From NCBI GenBank assembly GCA_018067325.1, contig JAGPUU010000415.1, forward strand, positions 1 through 20,481: a stretch of 20,481 nucleotides of DNA. The letters are read 5' to 3'. A program made the position numbers and the translations under genes. This DNA is from Amphritea sp. Its GTDB lineage: Bacteria; Pseudomonadota; Gammaproteobacteria; Pseudomonadales; Balneatricaceae. Shown here piece by piece: positions 1-6,668 of the stretch. Below the pieces are notes generated by a model. The model ran no database searches, was not told where the DNA came from, and saw only the letters and a list, made by a program, of their open reading frames with translations. Each line of letters begins with the position of its first letter. Positions within the stretch are counted from its first letter, which is position 1.

Positions 1-1858
1 ACAGATCCTCAAAGGGTAGTGTTCCGTGATTGACTATCACCTGATCGACCCGGCGGGTCTGGGAGAAATCACGACTACCGTCGTCATAGTCGCTACCGAT
101 GGTGGCCAGCAACTCCCGCCCTTCGCGTTCGACAGAGTTCAGTCGATAGGTGACGGTAAAGGTCACATCCTGCTTTTGCAGAGTACGCATATAGGGTACT
201 AGGTTCATGGCCATTACTTCCGGCGCAAAGCTTCTGTCCGGGGTGATGATCTCTAGTTTGGCGCCGCTGTTGGCGATGATTTCCGCTGCCTGCAGTGCTG
301 CATGATCACCGGCATCATCGAATAGCAGAACATTACTTCCGGGTTTGATGCTGCGGGAGAGGATGTCCCAGGTTGATACCACCAGATCATTGCCGCTTTC
401 TAACACCTCGGTATCGGGTAACCCCCCGGTTGCGATGATAACGACATCCGGTTTTTCAGCTTGTATCGTTTCAGTTTCAGCATAGCTGTTGAAGTGGAAG
501 GTAACGCCTAGCTGCTCACACTGGTTCATACGCCAGTCGATGATGCTGATCATCTCATGGCGTCGTGGGCTTTGAGCGGTCAGTCGGATCTGGCCCCCGG
601 CGTCGGCTAAAGCTTCATAAACGACGACTTCATGGCCGCGTTCAGCCGCCACTCGTGCGGCTTCAAGTCCGCCTGGTCCGGCCCCGACGACAACGATTTT
701 TTTTACTTTATCTGCTTTTGGAATGTCGTGGGGCATTGTCAGTTCACGCCCGGTTGCTGAATTGTGTATACAGTAGGCTGCACCGCCCTGATAAATCCGA
801 TCGAGGCAGTAGTTGGCGCCTACACAGGGACGGATACTCTCTTCTTGACCTGCTATGATCTTTCGTACGATATGGGGGTCTGCCATATGGGCACGGGTCA
901 TGCCCACCATATCGACTTTGCCACTTGCTATGGCGTAGCGCGCAGTTGCTACATCTGGAATTTTCGCCGCATGGAATGTCGGCATCTCTGTTGCTGAACG
1001 GATTTCACCAGCAAAATCCAGATGCGGTGAGTTACGCATTCCCTGAATCGGAATAAGGTCGGTCAGGCCTGCATCGGTATCGATATGACCGCGGACGACA
1101 TTGAGGAAGTCCACCATACCGCTGTCTTTCAGGCGCTGAGAGATGGACAAACCGTCTGTTAGGGTTAGGCCGCCTTCCAGCATCTCATCGCCGGTGTAAC
1201 GAAGGCCGAGGATAAACTCATCGCCAACTCGCTTACGGATCGATTTGAGCAGATCGAAGGTAAAGAGCAACCGGTTATCAAGGTTGCCACCATAGGGGCC
1301 ATCAAGAGTGTTTGTCAGTGGTGACCAGAACTGATCCATTAGGTGACCGTAGGCCTGCAGTTCAATGCCATCTAAACCCGCTGCCTGCATCCGTTCAGCC
1401 GCGTCGGTATAGTCTTTGATGATTCGGTCTATATCCCAGTCTTCAATCTGTTTAGGGAAGGCACGGTGGGATGCTTCACGTTTATGGGAGGGTGATACTG
1501 CGGGTAACCATTCGCCTTTATCCCAGCGGGTGCGTCTTCCCAGATGTGTCAGTTGAATCATCACAGCAGCACCGTGCTCGTGACATTCATCTGTCAGGTC
1601 TTTCATCCAGGGAACAATTTCATCTTTGTACACCAGTAGATTATCGAATACCGGAGGGCTATCCAGAGATACCGCTGCGGAACCGGCAGTCATTGTCAGT
1701 GCAACACCCGCTTTTGCTCGTTCTACATGATAGGCGCGATAGCGTTCCGTGGGCATCCCATTTTCAGAATACGCAGGCTCGTGTGCGGTGACCATAATAC
1801 GGTTGCGCAGGCGCAGATGCTTAAGTTGATAGGGTTGCAGTAATGGATCACTGGACAT
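1..1858 (-). CDS. DgcA / N-methylproline-demethylase-like FMN/FAD oxidoreductase (C-terminus cut by window edge)
   Basis: About 619 residues are visible and the frame is open to base 2, so the C-terminus is missing. The N-terminal half is an Old Yellow Enzyme-type FMN barrel (about 1-370; motifs LRNRIMVTAHEPAYSENG, IQLTHLGRRTRW and DGPYGGNLDNR). It is followed by an NAD/FAD Rossmann domain with GAGPGG at 393-398, the trimethylamine dehydrogenase / 2,4-dienoyl-CoA reductase architecture. From memory, the wording around CVGANYC and the active-site region is closest to dimethylglycine demethylase DgcA and stachydrine/N-methylproline demethylases, so oxidative N-demethylation of a methylated amine is the likely role; the substrate is inferred. 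Fe-S ligands appear as Cys345, Cys351 and Cys363, with Ala at 348 where TMADH has a fourth Cys. The ATG at 1858 follows a strong CGGAGG Shine-Dalgarno. No dgcB-like partner is in view. It is divergent from the TetR gene. Confidence 0.85.
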   Translation of the reverse strand, partial: MSSDPLLQPYQLKHLRLRNRIMVTAHEPAYSENGMPTERYRAYHVERAKAGVALTMTAGSAAVSLDSPPVFDNLLVYKDEIVPWMKDLTDECHEHGAAVMIQLTHLGRRTRWDKGEWLPAVSPSHKREASHRAFPKQIEDWDIDRIIKDYTDAAERMQAAGLDGIELQAYGHLMDQFWSPLTNTLDGPYGGNLDNRLLFTFDLLKSIRKRVGDEFILGLRYTGDEMLEGGLTLTDGLSISQRLKDSGMVDFLNVVRGHIDTDAGLTDLIPIQGMRNSPHLDFAGEIRSATEMPTFHAAKIPDVATARYAIASGKVDMVGMTRAHMADPHIVRKIIAGQEESIRPCVGANYCLDRIYQGGAAYCIHNSATGRELTMPHDIPKADKVKKIVVVGAGPGGLEAARVAAERGHEVVVYEALADAGGQIRLTAQSPRRHEMISIIDWRMNQCEQLGVTFHFNSYAETETIQAEKPDVVIIATGGLPDTEVLESGNDLVVSTWDILSRSIKPGSNVLLFDDAGDHAALQAAEIIANSGAKLEIITPDRSFAPEVMAMNLVPYMRTLQKQDVTFTVTYRLNSVEREGRELLATIGSDYDDGSRDFSQTRRVDQVIVNHGTLPFEDL

Positions 1859-1913
1859 TTTAGTCCTCCGTCATGGTGAGCTATAAACTCAGGTTTTATG
1901 TAATTTAGAAAAA

Positions 1914-2019
1914 ATGTACACATATGTCAATTAAAAGTACATGAGTGTATATTAAAGGTTCATCTGTGTAGATGTGAGAATGAAACCTGGGTTTACTTCG
2001 TCTGAACAGTTATGTACAT
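1914..2019. promoter_or_regulatory. Candidate operator region between the demethylase-like gene and the TetR regulator
   Basis: The AT-rich divergent intergenic region carries an imperfect inverted repeat. The arm at 1915-1927, reverse-complemented, matches 1939-1951 at 10 of 13 positions, centred near 1933. The element ATGTAC recurs: at 1914-1919, inverted (GTACAT) at 1937-1942, and as the perfect palindrome ATGTACAT at 2012-2019. ACATATGT at 1920-1927 is also a perfect palindrome. TetR-family regulators commonly bind such repeats in front of a divergent target gene; binding here is inferred from layout only. Confidence 0.4.
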
Positions 2020-2110
2020 TTCGTCGGGTCTCCAGGGGCTTACTGACAGGCAGATATCTGCATCGCACCATCTGGTGCCGAAAGCAGAGCAGGGGAGTGA
2101 TCTGAGTACT

Positions 2111-2776
2111 ATGAATACCGATACAAACAGCAGCGAAACTTCTAGCAGTGACGCAGCGCAAGATAGTGGTTGGCGCGGTTCTGCTGATGTCTGGTTGCAG
2201 GCATCTTATGAGACACTGATTGAAGCGGGTATCGACACCGTTCGTATTCAGCCCCTGGCAAAAAAACTGAAGTTGTCCCGCACCAGTTTCTACTGGTTCT
2301 TTAAGGACAGGAACGAATTGTTAAATGCTTTGCTGACACAGTGGCGAGATAAAAACACTGGTAACCTGGTGGCTCAGGCAGAGGCATATGCGGAGAGTAT
2401 TGCGGAGGCAATTCTTAATGTTTTTGATTGCTGGTTGAATCCAGACCTGTTTGATTCTCAGTTTGAATTTGCGGTGCGCAGTTGGGCGCTACAATCACCA
2501 GATGTCGCTGAACAGATTAGTCAGGCGGACAATGCACGACTAGAGGCTTTGCGACAGATGTTTATCCGTTTTGGGTATGAGGCGGCAAAGGCGGATGTCC
2601 GTGCCCGCAGTATCTATCTGACTCAGATCGGTTATATCTCTATGAAGTCCGATGAGGATATCGCCACCCGGCTGCAGAGAGTCTCTGATTATGTGGAGAT
2701 CTTTACCGGACAGGCACCGAAATCCAGAGAGCTAAAGCGATTCTATGCCCGTCATGAACCAGCGGTTAAGGTCTGA
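2111..2776 (+). CDS. TetR/AcrR-family transcriptional regulator
   Basis: A 221-residue protein with an N-terminal helix-turn-helix of TetR type (about residues 20-68: ASYETLIEAGIDTVRIQPLA, then KKLKLSRTSFYWFFKDRNE). A helical ligand/dimerisation domain follows, containing WALQSPDVAEQISQADNARL and QIGYISMKSDED. The frame is open from an ATG at 2012, but the first 33 codons of that version look non-coding and lack a good ribosome site. The ATG at 2111 (MNTDTNSS, preceded by GGGGAG at some distance) leaves a short polar lead before the HTH and is preferred. It faces the demethylase-like gene across a shared intergenic region, so it probably represses that gene and itself. The ligand is unknown. 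Confidence 0.85.
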   Translation: MNTDTNSSETSSSDAAQDSGWRGSADVWLQASYETLIEAGIDTVRIQPLAKKLKLSRTSFYWFFKDRNELLNALLTQWRDKNTGNLVAQAEAYAESIAEAILNVFDCWLNPDLFDSQFEFAVRSWALQSPDVAEQISQADNARLEALRQMFIRFGYEAAKADVRARSIYLTQIGYISMKSDEDIATRLQRVSDYVEIFTGQAPKSRELKRFYARHEPAVKV

Positions 2777-2864
2777 GCGAGTCTGGTTAATAAGCTTAAT
2801 TGAGATTCATTGTCTGGTGTTTTATAAGTTAGCTCTCTACTCTTAACTAAAAGAGGGGCTATAG

Positions 2865-3101
2865 ATGAAAACGATGAGCTGTACACAACTGGGCGGAGCC
2901 TGTGAACTTGAGTTCAAAGCGAATACCTTTGAAGAGATTGCGCTATTGAGTAAGCAGCACGGCATGGAGATGTTTAAAGCGCAGGATGAAGCTCATCTCG
3001 CTGCAATGCAAAAGATGCAATCTCTTATGCAGAATCCTGAAAAGATGACTCAGTGGTTCGAGTCAAAAAGAGCAGAATTTGATGCGCTGCCCGACGATTA
3101 A
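2865..3101 (+). CDS. DUF1059-like small protein
   Basis: A 78-residue protein starting MKTMSCTQLGGACELEF. The MKxMxCxxLGGxC N-terminus resembles the DUF1059 family of small proteins of unknown role, whose conserved Cys residues have been suggested to bind metal; family assignment is from memory. The rest is predicted helical, Met/Lys/Glu-rich and acidic at the C-terminus (LPDD). There is no signal peptide or membrane segment. A purine-rich ribosome site (AGAGGGG) lies about 8 bases before the ATG. It follows the TetR gene after 88 bp and is convergent with the yjeH-like gene. No specific function can be read from context. Confidence 0.75.
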   Translation: MKTMSCTQLGGACELEFKANTFEEIALLSKQHGMEMFKAQDEAHLAAMQKMQSLMQNPEKMTQWFESKRAEFDALPDD

Positions 3102-3164
3102 AATCCTTCTAATCTAAACTAGAAAGATTTAGCTGTTATTAATCAGTAGTGGTTGTTTTATCAG

Positions 3165-4439
3165 TTATAAGTCCGCCCCCTGTTTCGCTAAATCGCTTCG
3201 CTTCCAAACCTGCTGACCTAACAATACTAGAGTAATTAGTAGTCCTAGTAATATTGCATAAAACATCGCGGTACCCAGGCAGTAGATAAACAGTCCGCAG
3301 GCGAACAGTCCAACGATTATTGCAGGCCTGTAACGATGATCAAGTAACCGCCAGGCAGCCAGCATTGACGCGGTATAAATCACTACAAATGAGCCGTTTA
3401 CCCAGTGGGCTATGACAGTGAAATCCATCTCTGCCAGGTAGCTGAGCAGCAGCATTAGTGCAGAAATGACTATAAAGGTGATTAGTGCAGCCGATGGAAT
3501 CCTATGCTGGTTCAGTGCTCGTAATGGCTGAGGCAGAATGCCATCGTTACTGAAACTCCAGGCTAGGCGGGAAAGACTGGCAAAGTAAATATTGATAGTT
3601 GCTATCCCGCTGATAAAGCCTAAGCCTCCGATAATCCAGCGGCCGCTATTACCAAACTGCATCTCAAATAGGCCGACCATCGCCAGTGGGTGTTCGGGGG
3701 CTAGCATTGATAACCAGGTGCAACCGATATAGATCAGGCCTACTAGAGAGACACCGATCAAAGTTGCCGGAATAAAGTCTCTCTTCACATCTTTAAATTC
3801 GCCAGCCAGATGGGTGACCGCTTCAATGCCAAGAAAGCTCCAGATCGCCAATCCTATCGCTTGCATCATGCCGTTGTAATTACCAATATTTGTCGTAACA
3901 CTCAGAGCTTTAGTGGCATTTGATTCGGGTATTTGAACAAGCGACATTACCAGCATCAAAGTCACAACGAATAGAATCATAATCGTCAGCCCCATCTGTA
4001 TTTTTCCAGAGAGTTGCAAGCCTCGACGGTTAACAAAGAACAAGAGTAAGAAGATTAGCAGTTCACCACATAGCTGCTGTTCTGCTGAGAGGGTGATAAC
4101 CGGCTGCAGAAACTTGAAGGTCATAATCAGTGCAGCTGCAGCTCCGGGAGGAACTGAAAACAGAAATAACAGGCCAATGATTCGACCAGCGAGTGGGCCA
4201 AATGCCTGATCTACAAAATAAGCAGGACCTGCTGCGTGAGTGAAGCGGCGCCCCAATTCGGCAAAGACGTAGGTTAAAGGGAGAATGCCCAGTAGCAGGA
4301 TGGCCCAGGCCCAGATCGCTTTATCACCGGCAACAACGATGGTTAACTGCGGCAGGATAAAGACACCGGTGCCCAGTAGGGTGGTCGCAATGAGCCCGAT
4401 TCCTTGCCAGCGGGTGATGGTTTGATTTAGCCTAGTCAT
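3165..4439 (-). CDS. yjeH: APC-superfamily amino-acid transporter, YjeH-like
   Basis: A 424-residue polytopic inner-membrane protein with about 11-12 hydrophobic segments. The N-terminal GIGLIATTLLGTGVFILP is the APC-family TM1 signature. WSFLGIEAVTHLAGEFKDVKRDF closely resembles the E. coli YjeH stretch FVGLEAFAHLASEFKNPERDF, as does the later NIYFASLSRLAWS. E. coli YjeH exports L-methionine and branched-chain amino acids; the same role is inferred here. The length matches the family. It is divergent from an Lrp/AsnC regulator, a common arrangement for amino-acid exporters, so induction by that regulator with an amino-acid effector is likely. The ATG at 4439 is preceded by GGGAAAAAGG. Confidence 0.85.
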   Translation of the reverse strand: MTRLNQTITRWQGIGLIATTLLGTGVFILPQLTIVVAGDKAIWAWAILLLGILPLTYVFAELGRRFTHAAGPAYFVDQAFGPLAGRIIGLLFLFSVPPGAAAALIMTFKFLQPVITLSAEQQLCGELLIFLLLFFVNRRGLQLSGKIQMGLTIMILFVVTLMLVMSLVQIPESNATKALSVTTNIGNYNGMMQAIGLAIWSFLGIEAVTHLAGEFKDVKRDFIPATLIGVSLVGLIYIGCTWLSMLAPEHPLAMVGLFEMQFGNSGRWIIGGLGFISGIATINIYFASLSRLAWSFSNDGILPQPLRALNQHRIPSAALITFIVISALMLLLSYLAEMDFTVIAHWVNGSFVVIYTASMLAAWRLLDHRYRPAIIVGLFACGLFIYCLGTAMFYAILLGLLITLVLLGQQVWKRSDLAKQGADL

Positions 4440-4482
4440 CCTTTTTCCCAGATCGTTATAAATAGTGTCAGTAAAGTGTACG

Positions 4483-4540
4483 ATTAATGCGAAAAACGTT
4501 GCGTCGTGGTTTACTGTCGATCTGTAGGTTTTTCATTAAT
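4483..4540. promoter_or_regulatory. Inverted repeat in the yjeH-lrp divergent region
   Basis: The arm at 4483-4495 (ATTAATGCGAAAA) is mirrored by TTTTTCATTAAT at 4529-4540, with two bases missing in the second arm. Lrp/AsnC proteins bind AT-rich imperfect palindromes, often in phased sets, between themselves and a divergent target. The placement fits, but no site was compared against a consensus matrix. Confidence 0.3.
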
Positions 4541-4570
4541 TTGCCGACGTTTTGCATACTCAGGTTACGC

Positions 4571-4999
4571 ATGGATAGTTTTGATCAAAAAATAATCGCA
4601 GCACTTCGGGAAAACGCCCGTCAGAGTGTGTCCGCCATTGCCGAACAGGTCAGTCTGTCACGCCCGGCCGTTTCAGAACGGATAAAGCGCTTAGAAGAGC
4701 AGGGTGAGATTGTTGGCTATCAGGTACTGACAGCAAAGAAGACTGAAACCGGAGGCTTTCTTAAGGCTTATTTCGAGATTAAACAGGGGGGCTTTAAGTG
4801 TCGCCCGCTAGTCCAGATGCTGCTGCAATATCCGGAAGTTAAGCATTGTCACGGTATCAGTGGTGAAGTTGACCTGTTGGTATACCTGGAGTTTGCTGGC
4901 ATGCAGCGGCTACACGACATTCTTGCTGAAATTGATGAAGAGCTACCTAAAGATGCGAAGGTTGTTACTCACATGGTGATGCAGGAGTGGGAACGATAA
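4571..4999 (+). CDS. Lrp/AsnC-family transcriptional regulator
   Basis: A 142-residue protein with an N-terminal winged HTH (MDSFDQKIIAALRENAR, then SVSAIAEQVSLSRPAVSERI and KRLEEQGEIVGY) and a C-terminal RAM/AsnC effector domain (VKHCHGISGEVDLLVYLEFA). The frame extends upstream to an ATG at 4487, but those 28 residues (RRGLLSICRFFINLPTF) are not part of the family and would overlap the intergenic inverted repeat. Typical family members begin almost exactly at MDxxDxKI, so 4571 is chosen. The ribosome site is weak (CAGG). It likely senses an amino acid and controls the divergent YjeH-type exporter and itself. Its stop lies only 13 bp from the stop of the convergent VOC gene. Confidence 0.88.
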   Translation: MDSFDQKIIAALRENARQSVSAIAEQVSLSRPAVSERIKRLEEQGEIVGYQVLTAKKTETGGFLKAYFEIKQGGFKCRPLVQMLLQYPEVKHCHGISGEVDLLVYLEFAGMQRLHDILAEIDEELPKDAKVVTHMVMQEWER

Positions 5000-5016
5000 A
5001 CTGTATCGTTTCTTAT
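4992..5016 (+). terminator. Possible terminator after the lrp-like gene
   Basis: A perfect 7-bp stem AACGATA/TATCGTT (4992-4998 and 5004-5010) has a 5-base loop that includes the end of the stop codon, and is followed by TCTTATT. The stem is AT-rich and the U-tract broken, so this is a weak, possibly bidirectional, terminator. Confidence 0.35.
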
Positions 5017-5435
5017 TCCTGGGTATATAGTTTTTTGCTTTTCAATTCAATAGTATTTCCTTCAGGGTCTTCGATGTAGATCGATTGCCCAAAGCCTTCA
5101 CTGCCATAGCGTTCAGAAAAATCATCGACAACTATTTTGTGCTGCTTTAAGTGCTTGCTGATCTGTTGTTCAGATATCGGATCAAGTAATAGGCAAAAGT
5201 GGTCAAGGTTGTTCTCAGTTTTAGTAGGAGGCCCTCCACCTACGCGGCCCAGTTCACTGTCTACCGGGACGATATCGATTAGTGCACGGCCTGCACGTAG
5301 CTGAACCAATCCAGTTTCTGGCGGAAGGTCCCGCTCCACTTTACAGCCCAGTACATCACAGTAGAACCGGAGCATGTTTTGTAGCTGGGTAGTTCGCAAG
5401 ACGATATGATCGATTCCGGCAATGTTAAAGGGCAT
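5013..5435 (-). CDS. VOC-family (glyoxalase/dioxygenase fold) protein
   Basis: A 140-residue protein with two betaalphabetabetabeta modules. The first begins GIDHIVLRTTQLQNMLRFYC (His10) and the second NLDHFCLLLDP, ending IYIEDPEGNTIELK. The His/His/Glu pattern of these signatures is the usual divalent-metal site of the vicinal-oxygen-chelate superfamily. The length equals a single-domain glyoxalase I-like or fosfomycin-resistance-like protein, but no feature picks a substrate. The start at 5435 has a good ribosome site (TGAGG, 6 bases upstream). It lies 63 bp downstream of the AraC-family gene on the same strand and could share its transcript. It is annotated only to superfamily level. Confidence 0.8.
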   Translation of the reverse strand: MPFNIAGIDHIVLRTTQLQNMLRFYCDVLGCKVERDLPPETGLVQLRAGRALIDIVPVDSELGRVGGGPPTKTENNLDHFCLLLDPISEQQISKHLKQHKIVVDDFSERYGSEGFGQSIYIEDPEGNTIELKSKKLYTQE

Positions 5436-5498
5436 ATCCGACCTCAGAAAAACGGTGATAGCCGTTAGTTTAGTCGCTAGAAGGGCTGTGTTGCAGGT

Positions 5499-6416
5499 TT
5501 AAACGGTGTCATTTTTAAAACTCTTATAAGACCATGCACCTACCTGTAGTTTTCGATATTGGGTTGGCGAGATTCCCATCACTTTTTTGAACATTCGTGA
5601 AAAGTAATAAGCGTCTTCATAACCCACCATGAAAGCCACTTCGGCGATGGTTCTGGTACTGATATCCAACAGGTGGCAAGCCCGTTCTATTTTCAGCTGA
5701 ATAAAATGGTTAATCGGTGTGGTGCCGGTGACATCCTTATATCGCTTAATAAAATGAAACTTCGATAGGTTAACGCTGGCGGCCAGGGTGTCTATATCCA
5801 ACTGTTCGTGGATACGGGCCTGCATCAGGCTGTGAACTTTTTCCAGATTGAAACTGTCTGCGTCCTGGCTGCGAACCAATGGCTGTAATAGCGCTATATG
5901 CGTGAGGATTTGACGTAGTTGATTTGCGGCATTGATAAAAGCGTTCAGGTGGTAGCTACTGTGGCGGGCTTCCAGTAGAGCATCGAATTCGCTAACCAGA
6001 TTACTGTGTAGGCCCAGGTGAATAACGTGTTTCTGTTTTGGCAGCTGTAAATGATTCACGAACTCATCTGATAGCTCTCCTTCAAAATGGCACCAGTAGA
6101 TGGTCCAGGGAAAGTTTAGGCTGGAAGCATATTGATGAGCAAGCCCTCTGGGTAATACTGCAAGATCACCGCTATTTATCGCAAAGTTTTTTTGATTAAT
6201 ACGGATTTTCCCTTTGCCTTCAAGGCAATAGATCAATAGATGATCATCGTGCTCGAGGCGCTCCATTCGGTGTCCTTCAGCCTCTTTATAGTATCCTGCT
6301 CCGAGTGGGTAAAGATCCTTTGAAAGCCTATTCTGAGTGAGCTTTCGGATGATTTTATGGGGCATAACAAAGCGAATGCTTTGTGGTGGTAGAGGCCAGT
6401 TTGATGGAGTACTCAT
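5499..6416 (-). CDS. AraC-family transcriptional regulator (MmsR-like candidate)
   Basis: A 305-residue protein. The N-terminal half is an AraC-type cupin sensor domain (LIYCLEGKGKIRINQKNFAI followed by SGDLAVLPRGLAHQY). The C-terminal hundred residues hold two HTH motifs (LDIDTLAASVNLSKFHFIKR and IAEVAFMVGYEDAYYFSRMF, then KKVMGISPTQYRKLQ), the canonical AraC/XylS DNA-binding domain. This is the arabinose-AraC domain order and length. The gene diverges from phaC, and the intergenic region contains an AraC-type 21-bp direct repeat, with a second copy before mmsA. In Pseudomonas aeruginosa mmsAB is activated by MmsR, also AraC family, so an MmsR-like role in sensing a valine/propionate intermediate is inferred, not shown. 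The start has no strong Shine-Dalgarno. Confidence 0.88.
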   Translation of the reverse strand: MSTPSNWPLPPQSIRFVMPHKIIRKLTQNRLSKDLYPLGAGYYKEAEGHRMERLEHDDHLLIYCLEGKGKIRINQKNFAINSGDLAVLPRGLAHQYASSLNFPWTIYWCHFEGELSDEFVNHLQLPKQKHVIHLGLHSNLVSEFDALLEARHSSYHLNAFINAANQLRQILTHIALLQPLVRSQDADSFNLEKVHSLMQARIHEQLDIDTLAASVNLSKFHFIKRYKDVTGTTPINHFIQLKIERACHLLDISTRTIAEVAFMVGYEDAYYFSRMFKKVMGISPTQYRKLQVGAWSYKSFKNDTV

Positions 6417-6469
6417 ACAGGGTGCTCGACTAAGGTATTAGGTGTTTATTAGGGTATTCATGTATTCAA

Positions 6470-6507
6470 TAGCAATATAGTCCATTAATATAGCAACATT
6501 ATCAATC
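6470..6507 (+). promoter_or_regulatory. AraC-type direct-repeat operator (phaC / AraC-gene promoter region)
   Basis: Two half-sites start exactly 21 bp apart: TAGC-N7-TCCAT at 6470 and TAGC-N7-TCAAT at 6491. TAGC-N7-TCCATA is the araI1 half-site layout of E. coli, and the 21-bp spacing and orientation toward the right-hand promoter are also the same. A second copy stands at 9495 before mmsA (30 of 40 bases identical). The site lies 54-91 bp before the divergent AraC-family gene, so autoregulation is possible. Confidence 0.65.
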
Positions 6508-6510
6508 ATC

Positions 6511-6527
6511 CACAGCCTTAAGCTGTG
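6511..6527. repeat. Perfect inverted repeat in the phaC promoter
   Basis: CACAGC (6511-6516) and GCTGTG (6522-6527) flank CTTAA. The repeat sits between the AraC-type operator and the -10. The mmsA promoter keeps the right half (CTGTG) but not the left, so this may be an additional phaC-specific operator or chance. Confidence 0.3.
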
Positions 6528-6534
6528 CTTTAAT
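6523..6534 (+). promoter_or_regulatory. Predicted -10 region of the phaC promoter
   Basis: CTGTGCTTTAAT contains the -10-like TTTAAT (6529-6534), starting 22 bases after the last base of the operator; in araBAD the equivalent distance, recalled from memory, is about 21. The same block, with 11 of 12 bases identical, occurs at the same offset before mmsA. No good -35 is present, as expected for a class II AraC-activated promoter. The implied start is near 6541, leaving a leader of about 128 bases. Confidence 0.5.
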
Positions 6535-6668
6535 CGATTATTTCCAGAAAGTAACGGGGCTGCTTGCCGCTGTTCGTTTGGAATCACTGTTTGTTCAGTG
6601 TTGTGGATAGGTAGCGTTTGTCGGTCTTGAGGCCGGTAATCATTGAGTTGTATTTAGGAGAAGTAACT

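Noticed and set aside
565..997. Plus-strand open frames opposite the demethylase-like gene
   Set aside because: They lie fully inside a well-supported minus-strand enzyme gene; they are Arg/Leu-rich with no family features.
4487..4570. N-terminal extension of the Lrp-like regulator
   Set aside because: The family starts at MDxxDxKI; the extension is hydrophobic/Arg-rich and overlaps the likely operator.
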